64,000 nt of DNA from Mycolicibacter sp. MU0102 (GTDB taxonomy: Bacteria > Actinomycetota > Actinomycetes > Mycobacteriales > Mycobacteriaceae). The stretch spans positions 4,526,001 to 4,590,000 of the forward strand of contig NZ_OY726398.1 in the NCBI RefSeq assembly GCF_963378105.1, in the 5' to 3' direction. The position numbers and the translations under genes are program-made. Shown here in pieces: positions 18,201 through 27,419 of the stretch. Position 1 is the first letter of the stretch. Each line of letters starts with the position of its first letter. Below the pieces are notes generated by a model. It made no database searches. It saw nothing but the letters and a program-made list of their open reading frames with translations, and had not been told where the DNA came from.

Positions 18201-19754
18201 CTAGATCGGCAGCAGGCCGTGCTTGCGCTGGACCTTGGGGAAGTTCTGCTTGTCCCGCAGCAGACGCAGCGACTTACGCAGCAACAGCCGGGTCTCATGC
18301 GGCTGGATCACCGCGTCGATGTAACCCCGCTCGGCAGCAGTCCACGGGATCGCCATGTTCTCGTTGTAGCCGGCGATGAAATCCGCCTTGATCTTCTGCA
18401 CCTCGGGCGCGGTCGGATCCGGGAAGCGCTTCACCAGCAGCTGAGCCGCGCCGTCGGCGCCGATCACCGCGATCCGGGCGGTGGGCCAGGCAAAATTCAG
18501 GTCAGCGGACAGCTGCTTGGAGCCCATCACCGCATACCCGCCGCCGTAGGCCTTGCGGATGATGACGGTCACCTTCGGCACGTCGGCCTCGACGATGGCG
18601 TTGAAGAACCGGCCGCCGCGCTTGATGATGCCGTTCTTCTCCTCCGCCACCCCGGGCATGGCGCCGGGAGTGTCCACGACGAAGACCAGCGGCAGGTTGA
18701 AGGAGTCGCAGAACCGGATGAAGCTGGCCGCCTTGTCGGAGGCCTCGGTGTCCACCGCCCCGGACATGTACATCGGCTGGTTGGCGATCACCCCGACCGG
18801 ATGCCCGTCGACCCGGGCGAACGCTGTGATCATCGCCTGGCCGCGCTGGTCGGAGATCTCGAAGACGTCGCCGTCGTCGAAAATCCGCAGCAGGATCTCG
18901 TGCATGTCGTAGGCGGTGTTGTCCGCGTCCGGAACGATCGAGTCCAGCTCGAGGTCGTGCGGCGTGATCTCCGGCTCGAGGCCCGGGTTGACGATCGGTG
19001 CGTCGTCGAAGTGGTTGGCCGGCAGGAACGACAGGTAATCGCGCACGTACTGGAACGCCGCCGCCTCGTCCTCGACCACCTTGTGAATGTTGCCGCGCTG
19101 CGCCTGCGCGTCGGCGCCGCCGAGCTCGTCGAAGGTCACGTCCTCACCGGTGACGTCCTTGATCACGTCGGGGCCGGTGATGAACATGTAGCCCTGATCG
19201 CGCACCGCCACCAGCAGGTCGGTCTGGACCGGCGAATACACCGCTCCCCCAGCGCATTTACCCAAAATGATGGAGATCTCCGGCACCAGGCCGCGCAGCA
19301 TCTCGTGGCGGCGGCCCAGCTCGGCGTACCACGCCAGCGACGTCACCGCGTCCTGGATGCGCGCGCCCGCGGAGTCATTGATGCCGATGATCGGGCAGCC
19401 GACCATGGCCACCCACTCCATCAGCTTGGCCACCTTGCGGCCGAACATCTCGCCGACCGAGCCTTGGAACACGGTTTGGTCGTGGCTGAACACCCCGACG
19501 GGCCGGCCGTTGATCCGGCCGTGGCCGGTGACCACGCCGTCGCCGTACAGCGCGTTCGGGTCACCGGGGGTCTTGCACAGCGCGCCGATCTCCAGGAACG
19601 TGCCCGGGTCCAGTAGCGCGTGGATGCGCTCGCGGGCGCTCGGAATGCCCTTCTTGGCCCGCTTGGCGATAGCCGCCTCACCGGCGGGTTCCTTTGCCAG
19701 CTCCAGCTTCTCGCGGAGCTCGGCCAGCAGTTCGGCGGTGGTCTTGTTACTCAC
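18201..19754 (-). CDS. accD4: Acyl-CoA carboxylase beta subunit AccD4 (long-chain, mycolate condensation)
   Basis: Carboxyltransferase subunit that, with AccA3/AccD5/AccE, carboxylates the C24-C26 acyl-CoA to give the alpha-branch extender for Pks13. It is 517 aa (M. tuberculosis 522). It has the crotonase-like carboxyltransferase halves with IGINDSAGARIQDAV and GKCAGGAVYSPV in the N-half, and VDTPGAMPGVAEE and RKAYGGGYAVMGSK in the C-half. The start is a GTG whose GTGA overlaps the pks13 stop, so it is co-translated with pks13. It ends LLPI, as carboxyltransferase beta subunits commonly do. Confidence 0.96.
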   Translation of the reverse strand: MSNKTTAELLAELREKLELAKEPAGEAAIAKRAKKGIPSARERIHALLDPGTFLEIGALCKTPGDPNALYGDGVVTGHGRINGRPVGVFSHDQTVFQGSVGEMFGRKVAKLMEWVAMVGCPIIGINDSAGARIQDAVTSLAWYAELGRRHEMLRGLVPEISIILGKCAGGAVYSPVQTDLLVAVRDQGYMFITGPDVIKDVTGEDVTFDELGGADAQAQRGNIHKVVEDEAAAFQYVRDYLSFLPANHFDDAPIVNPGLEPEITPHDLELDSIVPDADNTAYDMHEILLRIFDDGDVFEISDQRGQAMITAFARVDGHPVGVIANQPMYMSGAVDTEASDKAASFIRFCDSFNLPLVFVVDTPGAMPGVAEEKNGIIKRGGRFFNAIVEADVPKVTVIIRKAYGGGYAVMGSKQLSADLNFAWPTARIAVIGADGAAQLLVKRFPDPTAPEVQKIKADFIAGYNENMAIPWTAAERGYIDAVIQPHETRLLLRKSLRLLRDKQNFPKVQRKHGLLPI

Positions 19755-22700
19755 TGCTCTCCCTGGATCCGGTTGATCGCCTCACTCATGTGAGCACCCA
19801 CCTTGGCAATGTACGGCTCGTCAATCACCTGAACGTGCTCGCCCCCGATCGGCACAATCTCCAAGTCGGAGATGTATTCGCCCCAGCCGCCGTCGGGCTT
19901 GCGGGTCGCGTACGCGGGCTCGAACACGATGGCGTCATCGTGGTAGCGGTCGGCCATGTACAGCGTGACGTGCCCCTCGTAGGGCTGGATCTCGATGGTG
20001 TCCAGGGCCCGGTTGTCCAGGTACGACGTGCGCTGGTGCTCGATGATGCCGCCCGGGATCTGCACGCCGCTTTGCGCGACGACGTCCAGCACGAAACGGA
20101 CCTGGCCCTCGTCGTCGAGCTTCTCCAGCTCCTCGTAGGGGATCTCGGGAACCTCGACGTTGAAGGTGCGCTCGGCGAACCGTGCGTACCGGTCCCAGCG
20201 CGCCCGCATGCCTTCCTTGCTCTGGTCGATCGGCTCACCGGGCAGCACCAGGTCGAGCAGCCCGACGTAACGCACGTCGGCGCCGGCCTGCTTCAGCCCG
20301 ATCGCACACGCGTAGGCCAGCGCCCCGCCCAGCGACCACCCCGCCAAAAGGAACGGCCCGTCGTGCAGCTCCAGCAGCCTGGGCACGTACTCGGCAGCGC
20401 GCTCCTCGATGGACCCTTCCACCCGCTCGATGCCATACACCGGGAGGTCAGCGGGCAACCGCTTCATCAGCGGCTCGTAGACCACGGTCGAACCACCGGC
20501 CGGGTGGAACACGAACAGCGGAGCCTTGTTCGAACCTTCGGGCTTGGCGCGCAGCGTCCGGACGAAACCGTCCACCACGCCGTCTTCCAGCTGGTCGCGG
20601 ACGATGGTCGCCAGGGCCTCGATGGTGGTCGCCGACCTCACGTCGTCGACGGTGATGATGCCCTCGGCACGCTCCGACAGCCGCTCGGCCATCTTGGCCA
20701 CCGTGTCGTCGTCGACGGCGGGCAATTCGTTGAAGATGCCGCCCGGCGACTTCCCGGTGACGATTGCCCAAGTGGCGAACGTGACCCGCTCGGCGGCGTC
20801 ACGCGGCGGCACGTCGGCGCCCAGCGCCTCGGTCACCGCCTCCTGGGTGAGCACCTTGGCGGCCGCGGCCGCGGCGGTCTTGGTGCTGACCCCGCTCGAA
20901 TTGGCACCCGGGCCGGAAGGATCGGTGGGCGGCGGCGGAACCGCGGGGCCAGCCGGGTTGGTCGGCGGCGGCGGAATCGGGATGTCCGAGGCAGGCGGCG
21001 CCGCTTGGATTTCCGGTTCGGCTGACGGAGCCGGCGCGGTTTCCGCCGACTCCGCCGCCTTGGCCGCCGCAATGATCGCGGCCTGCTCGGCGGCGATCTC
21101 GTCAGCCGTCTGGGTCTTCTGGTGCTCGTGCAGCGCCTCGATCTCGTCGCGGTGCTCGACGGCGTAGCGGATCATCTCCGCGACGTTGTACAGGTTCGCG
21201 TCACGGACCGCGGTCAGCTGGATCGGCGGCATGTCGAAGTCGTATTCGACCCGGTTCTTGATCCGCACGGCCATCAGCGAATCCAGGCCCAGCTCGATCA
21301 GCGGCACCTCCCACGGCAGGTCCTCGGGCTCGTAGCCCATGGCGCTGCCGACGATCGTGCCCAACCGGTCCGCGATGGTTTCGCCGGATTCCGGCGACCA
21401 CTTGGCGAAGCCGGCCGCCAGCCCGGCGCCGGCCGTCAGGTTGTCGTGCAGGATCGCGGCGTCGTCGACCTGTTCCTCAACCGGCGCAACCGAAGTCGTA
21501 GTGGATTCGGCCACCGCGGTGCCCGCGCCGACGGCGATCGGCAACACCCCGGCTGCGCCGCCACGCGACACCAGCGCGTCGTAGACCAGCGTGAACGACT
21601 CCCCAATGCGCGCGTGCACCTGCACGGCCGCGCCACCGGGGTGCCGGGTCAGCGTCGTCACCAGCCGCGAACCCTCACCGGGGACCGCCCGCTGTTCGGA
21701 AGCCACCAGAGTCGAGTCCGGAATGACTGTTGCGGCAGCGGCTTTCACCAGGGCGGCCAAGTCCGTCTCACCGCGACCGGCGTATTCGAAGACGTGCCGG
21801 CCGTCCGGGGTCGCGACGTGCGAGCCGGGCATGACACCGGTGGCGTCGCCGGAGAAGCGGGCGTCGAGCCAGTACGGCTTGCGCTTGAACCGCGTCGGCG
21901 GGATGTTGGCGAACTCCGCCGGGCTGATCGGGCCTTCGACCTCACGGGGGAACAGCGTGCGGAAGTCGAGGTCGTGACCGTAGACGTAGAGCTGGGCCAT
22001 CGCGATGGTCATGGCGTCGACGTCGTCGGTCTTGCGAGCCAAGGTGGCGATCAACTGGGCATCGTGGAGCCCAGCGCTGGCCGTCGTCAGCCCAACCTGC
22101 ATGAGCGCGACCGGGTTCGGCGCCAGCTCAAGGAAGGTGGTGTAGCCGTTGTCGACGGCGTTGCGGACCCCATGGGTGAAGTAGACGCTGTGTCGCATCC
22201 CCTTCTTCCAGTAGTCCACATCGTGGATCGGCTCGCCGCCGGGCTTGACGTAGCTGCCCTCGTGCACGGTCGAGAAGATGCCGATGTTCGGGGTCTGCGG
22301 CTCGATGCCCTGCAGCTCCGCCGAGAATTCGCCCAGCAGCGGGTCCATCTGCGAGGTGTGGCCGGCACCCTTGGTCTGCAGCTTGCGGGCGAAGCGGCCC
22401 TCGGATTCGGCGCGCGCGACGATCTCGTCGATCTGCTCGGGCGGACCGCCGATCACGGTCTGGCTGGGGGCGGCGTAGACGCACACCTCCAGCCCGGGGA
22501 AGTCGGCGAACACCGTCTTGAGTTCCTCGGCGGAGTACTCGACGAGCGCCATGAACCGGATGTACTCGCCGAACAGCATCGCCTCGCCCTCACCCATCAG
22601 GTGTGCGCGTGAGCAGATCACCCGGGTGGCGTCGGCCAGCGACAGACCACCGGAGAAGTAGGCCGATGCCGGCTCGCCCAGTGACTGGCCGATGACGGCG

Positions 22701-25093
22701 GTCGGACGCGCTCCGTGATGCTTGAGCACCTCGCCGAGCGCGATCTGGATGGCGAAGATGGCGATGTTGGACGTCTCGATGCCGTAGTCGTGCGAGTCGT
22801 CGAGGATCAGCTCCAGCACCGAGTAGCCGCGCTCGTCCTGGACGTGGGCGTCGACCTTCTCGATCCACTCGGCGAAGATCGGGTCGCGCAGGTAGAGGTT
22901 CTTGCCCATCTTGCGGTGCTGGGCACCGAAGCCGGCCATCACCCAGACCGGCCCGTTGGTGACCGGTCCGTCGACGGAGTAGACGTTCGGCTTCTGCTTG
23001 CCCTCGGCGACCGCGCGCAGGCCGGCGATGGCCTCGTCGTGGTCGTGGGCGAGCACCACGGCGCGCGAGCGGCCGTGGTTGCGCCGCGAAAGTGACCGGC
23101 CGATCGCGGTCAGCGGGGTGGCCCGGCCTTCTTCGCTGTCAATCCAGTCGGCCAGCTCGGCCGCGGCAACCTTCTTGCGGGAGGTCAGAAATGCCGAGAT
23201 CGCCAGGGGGATGAGAGGCTGCACCGGCTCTTGCGCCGCCAGCTCGGCCAGCGCCTCGTCGCGCAGCCGCAACGCCTCATCGGTCAGGCCGGGCAGCTCG
23301 TACTCGGGCTCGTCACCGTAGCCGTGCGAATTCTCCGGTGCAATGAACTCGCCGTACTCGTCGAAGCGCGGGGCCTCGTGCTCGATGACCTCGTCGGAAA
23401 CCGGGTCTGCAGCAGTCTCTTCGGGCGCCTTCTCCCGCTCGATCACGTCGCGCGGCAACACCTCACGCACCACCAGGTGCGCGTTGGCCCCACCGAACCC
23501 GAAGCCGGAGACACCGGCGACCGCGTAGCCGCCGTAACGCGGCCAGTCGGTGGCGGTGTCGGCGACCTTCAGGTGGGTGCCGGCAAAGTCGATGTACGGG
23601 TTGGGTCCGGCGTAGTTGATCGACGGCGGGATCTTGTCGTGCTGCAAGGCGAGCACGACCTTGGCCAGGCTCGCCGCACCGGCTGCCGACTCCAGGTGTC
23701 CCACATTGGATTTCACCGCACCCAGCAGGGCGGGCTTGTCCGCGGCGCGGCCCCGGCCGACCACCCGACCCAGCGCCTCGGCCTCGATCGGGTCACCCAG
23801 GATGGTGCCGGTGCCGTGCGCCTCGATGTAGTCGACGGTGCGCGGGTCGATACCGGCGTTCTTGTAGGCCTTGCGCAGCACCGCGGCCTGAGCGTCCGGG
23901 TTGGGCGCCAGCAGGCCGTTGGATCGGCCGTCGTGGTTGACCGCGGAGCCGGCGATCACCGCGAGGATCTGGTCGCCGTCACGGCGCGCGTCGTCCACTC
24001 GCTTGAGGATCAGCACGCCGGCGCCCTCGGCACGCGAGTAGCCGTCGGCATCGGACGAGAACGACTTGATCCGGCCGTCGGGCGACAGCACCCCGCCGAC
24101 CTCGTCGAATCCGACCGTCACCAGCGGGGTGACCAGCGCGTTGACGCCGCCGACCACCGCCACGTCGGCCTCGCCGTTGCGCAGCGCCTGCACACCGGCG
24201 TGCGCGGCGACCAGTGACGACGAACATGCGGTGTCGACAGTGACCGACGGACCGCGGAAGTCGTAGAAGTAGCTGACCCGGTTGGCGATGATCGAGCTGG
24301 AGTTGCCGGTGATGGCATACGGGTGGGTGATGCTCGGGTCGGACAGCGCCAGGTTCTGATAGTCGCCATTCGTCGAGCCCATGTAGACCGCGACCGCTTC
24401 GCCGCGCAGGCTCGAGGCCGGGATCCGGGCGTGCTCGAGCGCCTCCCAGGTCAACTCCAGCGCCATCCGCTGCTGCGGGTCGACGTTGTCGGCCTCCATC
24501 TTCGACAGCGCGAAGAACTCCGCGTCGAAGCCCTTGATGTCGGAGAGGTAGCCACCGCGGGTGCGAGCCTTCTTGACCCGCTCGGCAACCCGAGGCTCCT
24601 CCATGAACTCCGACCAGCGGCCCTCGGGCAGGTCGGTGATCGCATTGAACCCCGCGAGCAGCTTTTCCCAGGTGTCCTCGGGGGTGTTCATGTCGCCCGG
24701 GAATCGGGTGGCCAGGCCGACGACGGCGATGTCGGCGACATCGGCGTCGCGCGACCAGTCCTCGCCGGCCGCGTCGTCCTCCAGCACCGGCTCGCCCTCG
24801 ACGATCACGGTGGCCAGCGCCTCGATCGTCGGATGCCGGAACGCCACGGTCGCCGACAGCGTGACCCCGGTGAAGTCCTCGATGTCCGACGCCATCGCCA
24901 CCGCGTCCCGCGACGACAGGCCCAGTTCGATCAGCGGAGCGGTCTCGTTGATCTTCTCCGGCGACTGGGAGGTGGCATTGGCCACCCAGTTGCGCAGCCA
25001 GGCCCGCATGTCGGCGACGGTCAGGTCGGTGCGGCTGGTGCCGCGCAGGATTGCGTCGTCGCCGTCGCCGGTCATCTGCGGAGCCTCGCTCAT
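19751..25093 (-). CDS. pks13: Polyketide synthase Pks13 (mycolic acid condensase)
   Basis: Pks13 joins the meromycolyl chain supplied by FadD32 to the carboxylated alpha chain from the AccD4 complex. It is 1780 aa (M. tuberculosis 1733). Domains in order: N-terminal ACP (Ser61 in ELGLSSRDA); ketosynthase (Cys290 in DTACSSSL); acyltransferase (Ser804 in GQSLGEP); second ACP (Ser1272 in ELGLDSLMA); thioesterase (Ser1587 in GWSLGG, later His in GGEHVQV). The extra length lies in the linker between the second ACP and the thioesterase. That linker carries an Ala/Pro tract including PIPPPPTNPAGPAVPPPP. The stop overlaps accD4, and fadD32 ends six bases upstream of its start. Confidence 0.97.
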   Translation of the reverse strand: MSEAPQMTGDGDDAILRGTSRTDLTVADMRAWLRNWVANATSQSPEKINETAPLIELGLSSRDAVAMASDIEDFTGVTLSATVAFRHPTIEALATVIVEGEPVLEDDAAGEDWSRDADVADIAVVGLATRFPGDMNTPEDTWEKLLAGFNAITDLPEGRWSEFMEEPRVAERVKKARTRGGYLSDIKGFDAEFFALSKMEADNVDPQQRMALELTWEALEHARIPASSLRGEAVAVYMGSTNGDYQNLALSDPSITHPYAITGNSSSIIANRVSYFYDFRGPSVTVDTACSSSLVAAHAGVQALRNGEADVAVVGGVNALVTPLVTVGFDEVGGVLSPDGRIKSFSSDADGYSRAEGAGVLILKRVDDARRDGDQILAVIAGSAVNHDGRSNGLLAPNPDAQAAVLRKAYKNAGIDPRTVDYIEAHGTGTILGDPIEAEALGRVVGRGRAADKPALLGAVKSNVGHLESAAGAASLAKVVLALQHDKIPPSINYAGPNPYIDFAGTHLKVADTATDWPRYGGYAVAGVSGFGFGGANAHLVVREVLPRDVIEREKAPEETAADPVSDEVIEHEAPRFDEYGEFIAPENSHGYGDEPEYELPGLTDEALRLRDEALAELAAQEPVQPLIPLAISAFLTSRKKVAAAELADWIDSEEGRATPLTAIGRSLSRRNHGRSRAVVLAHDHDEAIAGLRAVAEGKQKPNVYSVDGPVTNGPVWVMAGFGAQHRKMGKNLYLRDPIFAEWIEKVDAHVQDERGYSVLELILDDSHDYGIETSNIAIFAIQIALGEVLKHHGARPTAVIGQSLGEPASAYFSGGLSLADATRVICSRAHLMGEGEAMLFGEYIRFMALVEYSAEELKTVFADFPGLEVCVYAAPSQTVIGGPPEQIDEIVARAESEGRFARKLQTKGAGHTSQMDPLLGEFSAELQGIEPQTPNIGIFSTVHEGSYVKPGGEPIHDVDYWKKGMRHSVYFTHGVRNAVDNGYTTFLELAPNPVALMQVGLTTASAGLHDAQLIATLARKTDDVDAMTIAMAQLYVYGHDLDFRTLFPREVEGPISPAEFANIPPTRFKRKPYWLDARFSGDATGVMPGSHVATPDGRHVFEYAGRGETDLAALVKAAAATVIPDSTLVASEQRAVPGEGSRLVTTLTRHPGGAAVQVHARIGESFTLVYDALVSRGGAAGVLPIAVGAGTAVAESTTTSVAPVEEQVDDAAILHDNLTAGAGLAAGFAKWSPESGETIADRLGTIVGSAMGYEPEDLPWEVPLIELGLDSLMAVRIKNRVEYDFDMPPIQLTAVRDANLYNVAEMIRYAVEHRDEIEALHEHQKTQTADEIAAEQAAIIAAAKAAESAETAPAPSAEPEIQAAPPASDIPIPPPPTNPAGPAVPPPPTDPSGPGANSSGVSTKTAAAAAAKVLTQEAVTEALGADVPPRDAAERVTFATWAIVTGKSPGGIFNELPAVDDDTVAKMAERLSERAEGIITVDDVRSATTIEALATIVRDQLEDGVVDGFVRTLRAKPEGSNKAPLFVFHPAGGSTVVYEPLMKRLPADLPVYGIERVEGSIEERAAEYVPRLLELHDGPFLLAGWSLGGALAYACAIGLKQAGADVRYVGLLDLVLPGEPIDQSKEGMRARWDRYARFAERTFNVEVPEIPYEELEKLDDEGQVRFVLDVVAQSGVQIPGGIIEHQRTSYLDNRALDTIEIQPYEGHVTLYMADRYHDDAIVFEPAYATRKPDGGWGEYISDLEIVPIGGEHVQVIDEPYIAKVGAHMSEAINRIQGEQ

Positions 25094-25099
25094 CTGGGG

Positions 25100-27010
25100 T
25101 TAGACCTCGTCGGGGTAGGCGTTCGGGCCGGTGGTGCCGCCGCGCAGGCTGCCATCGAGGTAGGCGGCCCGGCAGGCGCGGCGACCGATCTTGCCGCTGG
25201 AGGTGCGCGGCACGGTGCCCGCGGACACCAGCAGCACGTCACGCACGGTCACGCCGTGGCGCACCGCGATCGCCGCCCGGATGTCGTCGGCGATCGGCTG
25301 GTAATCCAGCTTGTGGGCGCCCGGTGCGCGCTCGGCGACGATCACCAACTGCTCGGAGCTGTCCTCGGGGTCGAACTTCAGCCCAGAGTGCGGGTTGTCG
25401 AAGGCCGACTGCGGCAGCTGGTTGGCCGGCACCGAGAACGCCGCGACGTAGCCGGCGCGCAGCGCGCGGCTGGCCTCCTGCGCGGAGTACTCCAGGTCCT
25501 GCGGGTAGTGGTTGCGGCCGTCCACGATCACCAGGTCCTTGACTCGGCCGGTGATGTAGAGGTCGTCCTGGTAGTAGGCGCCGTAGTCACCGGTGCGCAC
25601 CCAGAAGCCGTTCTCGTCGGAGCCCTCGGCCCGAGACGGGTTGTTACGCGTCTTGAGTACGTTCTGGAACGTGTCGGCGGTCTCTTCTTCACGGTTCCAG
25701 TAGCCGCCGCCCATGTTGTTGCCCTGCAGCCAGATCTCGCCGATCTGGCCGTCGGGCAACTCGGCGCCGGTCTCGTAGTCGACGATGATCGTCCACTGGT
25801 CGACGCTGATCCGTCCGGCTGAGGCCTGCGCGACGGCGTTCGGCGCATCCTCCGGTACCTCGACCAGGCGGTTGGCGTTGTTGAGCGCTTCGCGGTCGAC
25901 GTAGATGATCTTGGGCTTCTCGCCGATCGGGGTCGTGGACACGAACAGCGTGGCCTCGGCCAGGCCGTAGGACGGCTTGATGGCCTCCTCACGGAACCCG
26001 TACGGCGCGAACGCCTCGTTGAACTTGCGCAGCGACGCCGCAGACACCGGCTCACTGCCGTTGAGGATCGCCTTGACGTTGCTCAGGTCCAGCGGCGGCT
26101 CGCCCTCCTTGGGCAGGCCGCGCGCCGCAGCATGCTCGAAGGCGAAGTTGGGGGCCGCCGAGTAGACCTCGCCGGTCTCCCCCTCCTTGCGGGCCAGCTC
26201 ACGGATCCATCGGCCTGGCCGGCGCACAAACGCGGCCGGGCTCATGAAGGTGAACTGCTGACCCATCACCGACGACAGCAGGATGGTGACCAGACCCATG
26301 TCGTGGAAGAACGGCAACCAGCTGACGCCCCGGTCACCCTCGCGGCCCTTGAGCGAGTCCAGCAGCTGCACGACGTTGGTGGGCAGGTTCAGGTGGCTGA
26401 TCTTCACCCCGGTCGGGGTGCGGGTGGAGCCGGAGGTGTACTGCAGATAGGCGACGTCGCTCCGGTCGGTGTCGGGCATCACCCAGGTCGAGCCCACCTC
26501 CGGCGGCAGCGCGTCGACCGCGATGACCCGCGGTCGGGCGTTGGCCGGGCGGCTGCGGAAGAACTTGTTGACGCCTTCCGCGGAGTCGCTGGTGGTCAGC
26601 ACCGCCGACGGGGTGCAGTCGTCGAGCACCGCGTGCAGCCGGCCCACGTGACCCGGCTCACCCGGGTCGAACAGCGGCACAGCGATGCGACCGGCGTACA
26701 TGATGCCGAAGAAGGACACCAGGTAGTCCAGGTTCTGCCCGCACAGGATCGCCACCCGGTCACCGGGCTTGGTGACCTGCTGCAGCCGGGCACCGATCGC
26801 CCGGTTCCGCGCGCCGAACTCCGACCAGGAGAGGTCGCGCTCGATACCGTCACGCTCGGTGGAGAAGTCCAGGAATCGGTACGCGATCTTCTCGCCGCGC
26901 AGCGCAGCCCAGCGCTCGACGGTCCGCACCAAGTTGGCGTTGTCCGGGAACCGGATCTTGCCGTCCTTGACGAACGGGTTGTGGTAACTGGCCTGTGTTG
27001 CCGGGGCCAT
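25100..27010 (-). CDS. fadD32: Meromycolyl-AMP ligase FadD32 (FAAL)
   Basis: Activates the meromycolate chain as an acyl-adenylate and loads it on the N-terminal ACP of Pks13. It is 636 aa (M. tuberculosis 637). The ANL-fold motifs are visible: YLQYTSGSTRTPTGVKISH (ATP binding), KPSYGLAEATLF, GQIGEIWLQGNN, and the C-terminal RTSSGKIGRRAC with the late catalytic Lys. It is first gene of the fadD32-pks13-accD4 unit on the minus strand. Its upstream region, 27011-27254, is the likely promoter and also faces the tandem repeat array beside culp6. Confidence 0.97.
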   Translation of the reverse strand: MAPATQASYHNPFVKDGKIRFPDNANLVRTVERWAALRGEKIAYRFLDFSTERDGIERDLSWSEFGARNRAIGARLQQVTKPGDRVAILCGQNLDYLVSFFGIMYAGRIAVPLFDPGEPGHVGRLHAVLDDCTPSAVLTTSDSAEGVNKFFRSRPANARPRVIAVDALPPEVGSTWVMPDTDRSDVAYLQYTSGSTRTPTGVKISHLNLPTNVVQLLDSLKGREGDRGVSWLPFFHDMGLVTILLSSVMGQQFTFMSPAAFVRRPGRWIRELARKEGETGEVYSAAPNFAFEHAAARGLPKEGEPPLDLSNVKAILNGSEPVSAASLRKFNEAFAPYGFREEAIKPSYGLAEATLFVSTTPIGEKPKIIYVDREALNNANRLVEVPEDAPNAVAQASAGRISVDQWTIIVDYETGAELPDGQIGEIWLQGNNMGGGYWNREEETADTFQNVLKTRNNPSRAEGSDENGFWVRTGDYGAYYQDDLYITGRVKDLVIVDGRNHYPQDLEYSAQEASRALRAGYVAAFSVPANQLPQSAFDNPHSGLKFDPEDSSEQLVIVAERAPGAHKLDYQPIADDIRAAIAVRHGVTVRDVLLVSAGTVPRTSSGKIGRRACRAAYLDGSLRGGTTGPNAYPDEV

Positions 27011-27419
27011 GCAAAATCTCCTGTCGCGAACATACGTTCTCAGTCAGCTGCCGGGCGCGTCTTGGCCACGCCGCTGCGTTACATCGCGCGGGCCCGGGAC
27101 CTCACAGATGGTAATGGGTTGCCGGCTCCCGACGACGCGCTGCTGCTCTGCGGCCACGGACCGCCGCTCTTAAATTGTTCTTAATGTTAGAGGTCGGTGC
27201 GGTCCATGCCAAATCAAACGGTACCGCGTGTGACGCCGGTCTCCGGGTCACGAAGCGGTCCCAGCTTCGCCTCTCCTTCGTCGAGCCTCGCTGAACCGCG
27301 GGGTCCATACGGCAGTCCCAGCTTCGCCTCTCCTTCGTCGAGCCTCGCTGAACCGCGGGGTCCATACGGCAGTCCCAGCTTCGCCTCTCCTTCGTCGAGC
27401 CTCGCTGAACCGCCGGGCG
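27011..27419. other. Intergenic region between culp6 and fadD32, promoter plus repeat array
   Basis: The fadD32-proximal half (27011-27250) contains A/T-rich stretches (TTAAATTGTTCTTAATG around 27170) suitable for a promoter. The culp6-proximal half is filled by the 57-bp-period repeat array. I see no gene. Confidence 0.7.
27255..27413 (+). repeat. Tandem array: three 45-bp units at exact 57-bp period
   Basis: Unit cores start at 27255, 27312 and 27369. Each begins GC(G/A)GTCCCAGCTTCGCC and ends TCGAGCCTCGCTGAACCGC. The 12-bp spacers read GGGGTCCATACG. Units two and three are essentially identical. The array ends seven bases before the culp6 stop (minus strand). The first core matches 63049-63093 (inverted) at 44 of 45 bases, so this is a dispersed genomic repeat, not a local duplication only. 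The constant short period without unique spacers rules out a CRISPR. Confidence 0.95.

Noticed and set aside
17993..18298. 101-residue minus-strand frame between accD4 and the PE-PPE gene
   Set aside because: Overlaps the accD4 3' end, has many Cys/Ser with no domain and poor codon character, and includes the repeat-like core.
27255..27413. CRISPR array
   Set aside because: Units repeat with constant 12-bp spacers and no unique spacer sequence, and the core recurs within a coding gene. No cas genes are present.
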